This document shows positions 15,938 through 20,670 of a stretch of 20,670 bases of DNA, piece after piece. Both the position numbers and the translations under genes were made by a program. This stretch comes from an uncultured Collinsella sp. Its GTDB lineage: Bacteria; Actinomycetota; Coriobacteriia; Coriobacteriales; Coriobacteriaceae. The stretch covers positions 1 to 20,670 of the forward strand of contig CALDBJ010000078.1 of NCBI GenBank assembly GCA_937937835.1, read 5' to 3'. Below the pieces are notes generated by a model. That model was not told the origin of the DNA. It saw nothing but the letters and a program-made list of their open reading frames with translations, and ran no database searches. How positions within the stretch are numbered: the first letter of the stretch is position 1; each line of letters begins with the position of its first letter.

Positions 15938-17119
15938 CTACAGCTGCTCTGCTGGACGGTCGGGCGAGCTAAAGCCCGAATCAAACGTGACGACGCATGA
16001 GACGTCGGGCCGGCGCTCGTGCACGATGCGCGTGACGAGCTCCAGCAGCTCCTCGTCGGATATGTCAAAGCCGTCGGGACGCACAAGGTCAAACGAAACG
16101 AGCCCGTCGTGCTCGTGCAGGTCGTGGATGGAGAGCGCGGGATCGATCTGCATGACGCCGCGCTTGACCCAGCCGCGCAGGTCGTCGCCGGTGGTGGCGA
16201 TGGGGTCGCAGTGCAGCGTGATATCGATGCCCATCTGGCGCTTGATGTCGTGCTCGATGGTGTCCAGAATCTCGTGGTGCTCAAATGCGTCGCCCTCGCC
16301 AGGCATCTCCACGTGGGCGCTGGCAAACTGACGACCGGGGCCGTAGTCGTGCACCATCAGGTCGTGTGTGCCCAAGACCTGTGGATAGGACATGATCTTG
16401 TCGCGGATTGCCTGGACGAGCTTGGGGTCGGGCGCTTGCCCCAGCAACGGGCTGATGGCGTCGCGCACTAGGCCCATGCCGCTGATGCAGATGAAGATGC
16501 CCACACCCAGGCCTGCCCAGCCATCGAGGTCAAAGCCGGTCGTCTGCGAAATAAGCGCCGCCACCAAGACCGAGCCCGAGGTGATGACGTCGTTTTTGGA
16601 GTCCTGTGCCGTGGCGATGAGCGTCTCCGAGTCGATGCGATCGCCCAGCGTGCGGTTGAACGCTGCCATCCAGAGCTTAACGAGCATGGACAAGACGAGG
16701 GCGGCTAAGGAGAGCACCGAATATGCAGTGGGGGAAGGCTTGATGATCTTAGTGACCGACTCGAGGATCAGATTGATGCCGACGGCGCAAACCAGGACGG
16801 CGACGAACAGGCCGGCGAGGTACTCATAGCGACCGTGGCCATAGGGGTGGCCTTCGTCTGCCGGGCGGCTGGCAAGGCGGAACCCGAGCAGGCTCACGAT
16901 GTTGCTCGAGGCATCGGAGAAGTTGTTGAAAGCGTCGGCGATGAGGGAGACGGAGCCGGCGAGCAGGCCCGCGATGCCCTTGGCCAGGCACAGGGTGATG
17001 TTGAGGCCAATGCAGACGAGGCCTGCGGAAAAGCCCGCGTTGGTGCGGCAAGATGCATCGACCGGCTCGCTCTCGCTGCCGGGAACAAGCGTATGTACCA
17101 GCCGATTTACAAATAGCAT
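15938..17119 (-). CDS. Cation diffusion facilitator, probably a manganese-type exporter
   Basis: A 393-residue metal/proton antiporter of the CDF family in the cytoplasmic membrane. Helix 2 carries ADAFNNFSDASSN, helix 5 carries AQDSKNDV, and the characteristic HPYGHGRYEYLAGL follows helix 2. By alignment with E. coli FieF (D45/D49 and H153/D157), the transport-site residues are N65/D69 and D173/D177. An N-D/D-D site lacks the histidine typical of zinc exporters and matches manganese exporters of the MntE type. The cytoplasmic C-terminal domain starts near 215 and is longer than in FieF. The start was set at the reverse-strand ATG ending at 17119 because TGAGGA (17133-17128) lies eight bases before it; longer in-frame starts reach back over this site. 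The gene is divergent from the zinc-ribbon gene at 17338. Metal specificity is inferred. Confidence 0.9.
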   Translation of the reverse strand: MLFVNRLVHTLVPGSESEPVDASCRTNAGFSAGLVCIGLNITLCLAKGIAGLLAGSVSLIADAFNNFSDASSNIVSLLGFRLASRPADEGHPYGHGRYEYLAGLFVAVLVCAVGINLILESVTKIIKPSPTAYSVLSLAALVLSMLVKLWMAAFNRTLGDRIDSETLIATAQDSKNDVITSGSVLVAALISQTTGFDLDGWAGLGVGIFICISGMGLVRDAISPLLGQAPDPKLVQAIRDKIMSYPQVLGTHDLMVHDYGPGRQFASAHVEMPGEGDAFEHHEILDTIEHDIKRQMGIDITLHCDPIATTGDDLRGWVKRGVMQIDPALSIHDLHEHDGLVSFDLVRPDGFDISDEELLELVTRIVHERRPDVSCVVTFDSGFSSPDRPAEQL

Positions 17120-17290
17120 AGCGGTCGTCCTCACAATCATGTTTAAGGGGATAGTGTAGCTTGCGCGGGGGCGCCGTGCACCGATGCTCAGAAAATGCAG
17201 CAATAGTCTGCCGGTGCTAACGAGCGAGCCTTCTCGTCTGCCTGGGTGGTCCATTTTGGGCCACATGGGTATGGGCATGTGCCTGCTTGC

Positions 17291-17309
17291 TCGACATACT
17301 TAATGTCGA
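17291..17309. promoter_or_regulatory. Perfect palindrome, possible operator
   Basis: TCGACAT and ATGTCGA form a perfect 7-base inverted repeat with a 5-base spacer, 28 bases before the ATG at 17338 and just before its ribosome binding site. A second inverted repeat, CACATG (17262-17267) and CATGTG (17276-17281), lies just upstream. They sit between two divergent genes, so a repressor could act on either one. Confidence 0.4.
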
Positions 17310-17337
17310 CAGCCCCTGTGCAAAGGAGGACGTTTCC

Positions 17338-18675
17338 ATGGACGAGATGTTTGCCATTAAATGTCAAAACTGCGGCGGCCCTATGTACTCGCACCAGGCT
17401 AAGCGCAGCTTTGAGTGCGCCTATTGCGGCACGGTCGTTCCGTGGCAGGCTGATGCGGGGGAGCCCAAGAGCGCCCTGGGCATTCGCCATACGCCGTTGA
17501 CGGTGGTGGATGGACTGCTCAAGCTCACGCATGTGTCGCAACTCGAGCGCCCGGAGGACCCGGACTGGTATTTCTTCAATTCGCACTGGCGCAATCAGTC
17601 GGTCCTGGAACATCTGCTGTGGGAGGATCGCGGCACGGCGCAGGAGTTCCAAGAGGCCGCGCATGTGAGCATTCCTTGCCCCTTCTGCGGAGCGTCCTTT
17701 GAGGGCGAGTCGACCCAGCGTGTGTTTGAGTGCCCGTCCTGCGGCAATAAAATCGGCATTGCGGACCTGCTCAAGCCAGGGACGTTTAGCAAGCATCTGA
17801 CCTTGGGCGTTGGTGCCGAATACGTTCCCGAACAGGGCGTCCCCTGTGAGATATCGCCGCAGCAGGCACGCGCCAACGCGCTGCAGCTGGTGCGCCAGTA
17901 CCCCGATGCCTTTGCCGGGCATGACGTGGAAGACGCGATCAAAAACGACATGATGCTCTTCTATTTCCCCATGGCGCTCGCGGATTTGCGCATGATGGCG
18001 TCCTTCCCGGGCAAGGGCCTGAGCAAGGAGACCCTGGTGTACTACGAGGTGCTCGACTGGGCATATCCCAGGGCAAACTACCTGGACGTTCGTCTCATGG
18101 GCATTTTGGAGCCATGGGACTTTGCCAAGGTCGGCCCGTTCGATCCCGCCATGCAGGAAGGTGACTTCCGCGTTGTCTCCGTCGATGCGTCTACCAAGGA
18201 CCAGGTGGTCATTGATAAGCTGGCGCTCGACGTTGCCGGCAACGACGCCGAGGCGGTGCTGGGGCTCAATAAAAAGAGCATCCGCACCTGGGCGCGTAAG
18301 GCCCGCAAGCACAAGGATGGCCTGGTGATGGTGCCAGTCTACTTTGTCGATCGTCCGGCGACGGACAGCCGCGATGGCGAGCAGGTGCGCATTGCCGTAA
18401 ACGGCCAGACGGGCCGCGCGGCTGCGGTAGTGTTTAGCGACAAGCGTGAGACGCATGTGGTGGCGTCGCTCAATCCGAGTGTGGTGCTGTCGAGCGAAAG
18501 CACCGTGCACGCCACGCCCATCGAGGTCAAATACGTTAAGTCGCCCTTCCTGTACCAGATCGTGCGCCGTGGAGGCGGCGAGCAACCGCGCCAGGTTGCA
18601 GCCGCCGTCGAGGGTTCCTACCGAGAGGAGAAGCCCAAACGCCGCGGTCTGCTGGGTGCGCTATTTGGGAAGTAG
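17338..18675 (+). CDS. Double zinc-ribbon protein of unknown function
   Basis: A 445-residue protein with two four-cysteine zinc ribbons: C9, C12, C27 and C30 (CQNCGG...CAYCG), and C114, C117, C132 and C135 (CPFCG...CPSCG). Between and after them is a largely soluble region without a recognised catalytic motif; there are no membrane segments or signal peptide. The tail is basic (KPKRRGLLGALFGK). The start is well set: AAAGGAGGA (17322-17330) lies seven bases before ATG 17338. The gene stands alone, divergent from the CDF transporter, with palindromes in its leader. TFIIB-type ribbon is the name such proteins often receive, but nothing here shows a role in transcription initiation. Metal sensing or protein-protein scaffolding are possible. 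A weak hairpin, GGCAGC (18722-18727) with GCTGCC (18742-18747), follows the stop without a good T-run. Confidence 0.85.
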   Translation: MDEMFAIKCQNCGGPMYSHQAKRSFECAYCGTVVPWQADAGEPKSALGIRHTPLTVVDGLLKLTHVSQLERPEDPDWYFFNSHWRNQSVLEHLLWEDRGTAQEFQEAAHVSIPCPFCGASFEGESTQRVFECPSCGNKIGIADLLKPGTFSKHLTLGVGAEYVPEQGVPCEISPQQARANALQLVRQYPDAFAGHDVEDAIKNDMMLFYFPMALADLRMMASFPGKGLSKETLVYYEVLDWAYPRANYLDVRLMGILEPWDFAKVGPFDPAMQEGDFRVVSVDASTKDQVVIDKLALDVAGNDAEAVLGLNKKSIRTWARKARKHKDGLVMVPVYFVDRPATDSRDGEQVRIAVNGQTGRAAAVVFSDKRETHVVASLNPSVVLSSESTVHATPIEVKYVKSPFLYQIVRRGGGEQPRQVAAAVEGSYREEKPKRRGLLGALFGK

Positions 18676-18816
18676 GGGAGTAGCACCGGTTGTTGCCGTA
18701 AGGTGATGGCCGGGGGTGCGGGGCAGCTCTCAGGAGTGCGGGCTGCCGTCTGATTGTTTGAGGGTGCCAGATGTAAATAAACAGTGGAGCGGCTGCAAAA
18801 GAGCCTCCTCACTGGG

Positions 18817-18822
18817 TAAAAT
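18817..18822 (+). promoter_or_regulatory. Candidate -10 element (TAAAAT) in the intergenic region
   Basis: TAAAAT preceded by CTGGG, the same arrangement as before dnaE. Transcription would begin near 18829. It follows an imperfect hairpin formed by CAGTG (18782-18786) and CACTG (18810-18814). Confidence 0.35.
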
Positions 18823-18861
18823 CAAGTTGTGCCGCGGAACCCGCTCCTCAGTCGGTCAACT

Positions 18862-18889
18862 TTGGAAGCGCGGGTAACGCAGGTATTAT
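18862..18889 (+). promoter_or_regulatory. Promoter-like pair facing a terminator
   Basis: TTGGAA (18862-18867) and TATTAT (18884-18889) are 16 bases apart and score well against the sigma-70 consensus. The start point would fall at the foot of the terminator stem at 18896, so any transcript from it would be very short unless it reads through. Confidence 0.4.
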
Positions 18890-18895
18890 CGTCTA

Positions 18896-18919
18896 GGGCC
18901 GGCTGCAACCGGCCCTTTT
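18896..18919 (+). terminator. Strong Rho-independent terminator
   Basis: GGGCCGG (18896-18902) pairs perfectly with CCGGCCC (18909-18915) around a six-base loop, followed by four T. It is 220 bases after the zinc-ribbon gene, so it may end that transcript or a separate small RNA. Confidence 0.85.
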
Positions 18920-18940
18920 CATGACTCCCTTCGCTATCCG

Positions 18941-19033
18941 TTACTGCTTATATTCCCGCCAGATCGCGTAGAGGTTCCGGGCAATGCCGGTCACATACAT
19001 CGAGAGGCGCAGGATTTCAAGAAACAAGTTCAT
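18941..19033 (-). CDS. Possible 30-residue small protein
   Basis: A short reverse-strand frame starts MNLFLEILRLSMYVTG and ends NLYAIWREYKQ. Residues 1-26 are amphipathic to hydrophobic and the C-terminus is charged, as in small membrane-associated peptides. GGGGTGA lies about six bases before the ATG and resembles the 3' part of the Shine-Dalgarno consensus. A TAAAAT -10 element lies 61 bases upstream on the same strand. An in-frame stop further upstream bounds the frame, with a GTG three codons before the ATG as an alternative start. No family is recognised. It could be a type I toxin-like or regulatory peptide, or chance; the ordered signals make it worth listing. Confidence 0.4.
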   Translation of the reverse strand: MNLFLEILRLSMYVTGIARNLYAIWREYKQ

Positions 19034-19093
19034 AGGCTTCACCCCAATCGGAGATCGGAGCGTTGCCCGCAGGCGGATTCCGCGGCAGTCAAG

Positions 19094-19099
19094 ATTTTA
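19094..19099 (-). promoter_or_regulatory. Candidate -10 element for the 30-residue frame
   Basis: On the reverse strand this reads TAAAAT, preceded by TGAGG. It would give a leader of about 54 bases. There is no clear -35. The rest of 19034-19170 holds only a weak GGGG/CCCC hairpin with five T on the + strand (19117-19137). Confidence 0.3.
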
Positions 19100-19170
19100 C
19101 CTCACAGGTCGCGGTGGGGGATGTCCGACCCCTTTTTGGAGTGGTGTCGATCTAACGGGCAATCAAGCCT

Positions 19171-19392
19171 CTAGCTCTCTTTGAATTGAGCAAGCATCTG
19201 CCCGAAGAAGCTTAGTTCGGATGGCTCATAAATGAGCGAACCGCCGTCCGCGGTCCTGTAGACCCCGCAGGGGAGGTAACGCCCGTCGGGGAGGACATAG
19301 AGGTTGGCTTCTTTCTTCAGTCCTGCTGGAAATAGCGGAATCCCGTTTTCGTCCACTTGGAACTCGTCTATATTTGCGATCTCTCTTTCCAT
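19171..19392 (-). CDS. Hypothetical 73-residue protein
   Basis: A small soluble protein, acidic at the N-terminus, with no recognised family. Residues 14-50 contain short turn-rich strands (DENGIPLFPAG, LYVLPDGRYLPCGVYR), suggesting a compact beta domain; the end, SFFGQMLAQF, is amphipathic. The start is well supported: CAGGAG lies about six bases before the ATG that ends at 19392, so the longer frame starting at 19440 is not needed. It begins 35 bases after the ADP-ribosylglycohydrolase stop on the same strand, so the two are probably co-transcribed. A role as partner or regulator of that enzyme is a guess from position only. Confidence 0.7.
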   Translation of the reverse strand: MEREIANIDEFQVDENGIPLFPAGLKKEANLYVLPDGRYLPCGVYRTADGGSLIYEPSELSFFGQMLAQFKES

Positions 19393-19427
19393 GGTGTCTC
19401 CTGGCCAGTTTCTATCGTGAGTGCGCC

Positions 19428-20217
19428 CTAAATCAAACACTGCTCTATCAGCTCTTTACCGCGTAGGGTATTGACCCACTCCTGCGGGATGGCTTTGAGA
19501 CCGTATGCCGTGCCGGCGAGGGCGCCGGCGACTGCTGCGGTGGTGTCGGTGTCGTCTCCCAGATTGACGGCGGTAAGCACGCAGTCTTCGTAGCTGCTGG
19601 TGTTGACGAAGCACAAGGTGGCTGCCTTAAGCGTGTCGCGGACGAAGCCACCTGACCTGATTTCCTGCTCTGGAACGCCTTTCAGATGAAGTGCCCACGA
19701 GGGGAGTGCGTCGTTCATCACATCCTTCATCAGTTCGACAAATATGATGCATGACTCGGTTGACGTTCTGTGGGCGTGCGTAATCGCGGAGACCTCGCTG
19801 GCCTCTTCGTCTGTCGCATCGGTGAACGCCAGGGGGGGCGATGCGCATGAGCGAACCGTTGCCGTTGTCGCGCTCGCCGGAGCCTCCTTTGCCGGTGTGC
19901 AAGGCACGGGCGGTCGTACCGCCGTAATCGAAAACGCCGTCGATCGTATACTCGCCACGGGCAATCCAGCTTACGAACTTGTCGCGCATGTCTGCGGTGT
20001 CGATATGCCCGAGCTCCCAAATCGAGTCACAGGTAGCAAGCGTCATAGATGTGTCGTCGCTCCAGGTGCCGGCGGGCTGTCCATGCGTGCCGTAGCCGAT
20101 CATGTCGGTGCATTCGAACGTGCCACGAGACCTGAACTCGTAGGGAACGCCCAACGCGTCGCCGACGGCAAGCCCATAGATGCAGTCGCGCAGCGTTGTT
20201 TTCGGTCTGTCTGTCAT
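19428..20217 (-). pseudogene. ADP-ribosylglycohydrolase split by a one-base frameshift
   Basis: Two overlapping reverse frames join into one 262-residue ADP-ribosylglycohydrolase (DraG/ARH family), which removes ADP-ribose from proteins or other targets using two Mg ions. The N-terminal half has GLAVGDALGVPYEF (15-28) and the metal motif TWSDDTS (51-57); the C-terminal half has NLGDDTDTTAAVAGAL, the second metal motif. Both halves read cleanly, and the break falls in seven consecutive G (C on the coding strand) at 19832-19838, right after NGSLMRIAP. The span from start to stop is 790 bases, exactly one more than 263 codons, so removing one base restores the gene. AAGGAG precedes the ATG. It could be phase-variable, recently inactivated, or a sequencing error. 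Without the shift correction the N-terminal frame ends at 19627 and lacks the second metal site. Confidence 0.9.
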
Positions 20218-20277
20218 GGAAAGCTCCTTTTATGCTCTGTCGGGAATTCGTGATAACCTGCGGCAGCGTGTCAGGAT

Positions 20278-20306
20278 CAATTCGGAACGCAGTGCGATCC
20301 GAATTG
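20278..20306. repeat. Palindromic element, copy 1
   Basis: CAATTCGGA and TCCGAATTG flank a core of A, CGC, AGT, GCG, A, giving 12 base pairs with one A/A mismatch and an AGT loop. It lies 61 bases before the ADP-ribosylglycohydrolase start, in its promoter or leader. It shares its core and layout with the element at 20380-20435. Confidence 0.8.
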
Positions 20307-20379
20307 GGGGAGCCCGGCGGCAAACATGCTTTGCTTGTTCATTGCGCAAGCGTGTGACGACCTAACCGAATCATTGGGG

Positions 20380-20435
20380 TTGAGACAGTTTCTCTCGATT
20401 CGCGACGCAGTGCGTCGCGAATCGAGAGAACTCAA
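20380..20435. repeat. Palindromic element, copy 2
   Basis: A perfect 19-base-pair stem, 20390-20408 with 20412-20430, closes on an AGT loop. An outer TTGAG (20380-20384) pairs with CTCAA (20431-20435) across a five-base bulge. No T-run follows on either strand, so it is not an ordinary terminator. It lies 37 bases past the end of the helix-turn-helix gene. The 20218-20472 stretch holds no gene; apart from these palindromes it has only two CGATATG direct repeats (20440-20446, 20453-20459). Confidence 0.9.
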
Positions 20436-20472
20436 TGGCCGATATGTCAAAACGATATGCCCTGGCGTTTCT

Positions 20473-20670
20473 TTACACGGCAACGGGGACCTCTTTGGGG
20501 CGCCCTGCCTTTGGAGCGTCGGCGAGTCGTGCCTCGATGGAAGCTTTGGACACCATGCGCTTGGTGCCATCCTTCCATGAATCCAACAGTCCTGCATTTA
20601 TCAGTTGCGATACCCGTGCTGAGCTAACACCAAGCATGCGTGCGGCATCCGCTGCGGTGACGGCGGGGAT
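20473..20670 (-). CDS. Helix-turn-helix DNA-binding protein, partial
   Basis: Sixty-five C-terminal residues are visible; the start lies beyond the window edge. The visible part opens with a helix-turn-helix of the MerR/excisionase style, VTAADAARMLGVSSARVSQL, followed by INAGLLDSWKDGTKRMV, which fits the wing of that fold. The tail is charged and contains GRPK, like the core of an AT-hook, before the stop. Such small proteins act as repressors, antitoxins or excisionases, and the visible part cannot distinguish these. It lies upstream of the palindromes and the ADP-ribosylglycohydrolase on the same strand, so it may regulate them; this is inferred from position only. Confidence 0.8.
   Translation of the reverse strand: MPAVTAADAARMLGVSSARVSQLINAGLLDSWKDGTKRMVSKASIEARLADAPKAGRPKEVPVAV

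Larger units (their letters stand above)
18829..18919 (+). ncRNA. Possible small RNA of about 90 bases
   Basis: Between a candidate promoter (18817-18822) and a strong terminator (18896-18919) there is no reading frame with a start and ribosome binding site. Inside, ACCCGC (18839-18844) can pair with GCGGGT (18870-18875). It does not match the conserved core of SRP RNA, a tRNA fold or another RNA I know. It may instead be only the leader or end of a longer transcript. Confidence 0.3.

Noticed and set aside
18829..18895. SRP RNA or tRNA in the intergenic region
   Set aside because: The conserved GGAAGGAAGCAGCC-like SRP core and a tRNA cloverleaf are both absent.
19117..19137. Terminator-like GGGG/CCCC hairpin with five T
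   Set aside because: Only four base pairs, and on the opposite strand from the adjacent gene; too weak to list as a terminator.
19744..20253. Forward frame of 169 codons opposite the ADP-ribosylglycohydrolase
   Set aside because: It is antisense to conserved motifs of the real gene, with no start signal.
20278..20435. CRISPR array
   Set aside because: There are only two palindromic units, of different length and spacing, with no regular repeats or spacers.
20326..20580. 84-codon forward frame over the palindrome region
   Set aside because: It crosses the perfect palindrome and the reverse-strand HTH gene, has no ribosome binding site, and its sequence is not protein-like.

Overview
The window looks like a chromosome segment of a GC-rich, anaerobic actinobacterium of the Coriobacteriia, most likely Collinsella or a close relative. 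This is inferred from GC-rich codon use, a superoxide reductase, formate-tetrahydrofolate ligase and the general protein character; no rRNA or other phylogenetic marker is present, so the genus is a guess.

Layout. (1) 1-600: an AT-richer stretch with the C-terminal remnant of an MFS permease. (2) 660-7956: dnaE (replicative DNA polymerase III alpha) followed at once by a SWIM/SNF2 helicase, probably one operon. (3) 8122-10587: a one-domain superoxide reductase, a terminator, then a NAD+ synthase-like protein that keeps the two-domain outline but appears to have lost both active sites. (4) 10725-12933: ruvC-ruvA-ruvB, the Holliday-junction operon, with stop/start overlaps. (5) 13078-14745: fhs, then a strong terminator. 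(6) 14927-17119: a single-pass membrane protein with a PASTA-like external domain and heptad repeats, convergent with a cation diffusion facilitator of the manganese-like type. (7) 17338-18675: a double zinc-ribbon protein of unknown function, preceded by a perfect palindrome. (8) 18676-19170: mostly non-coding, with stacked promoter-like elements, a strong terminator and a reverse-strand 30-codon reading frame. (9) 19171-20670, reverse strand: a helix-turn-helix gene cut by the window edge, two related palindromes, an ADP-ribosylglycohydrolase broken by one extra base in a run of seven G, and a 73-residue hypothetical protein.

How the genes fit. Regions 2 to 5 are chromosomal housekeeping: replication, recombination and one-carbon metabolism, with oxygen defence beside them. 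The two ends look like accessory DNA. The observations most worth following are the NadE-like pseudoenzyme (8602-10587), the single-base break in the ADP-ribosylglycohydrolase (19832-19838), the two covarying palindromes (20278-20306 and 20380-20435), and the small transcription unit plus micro-ORF at 18817-19099. I did not find a complete, recognisable new defence or mobile system.
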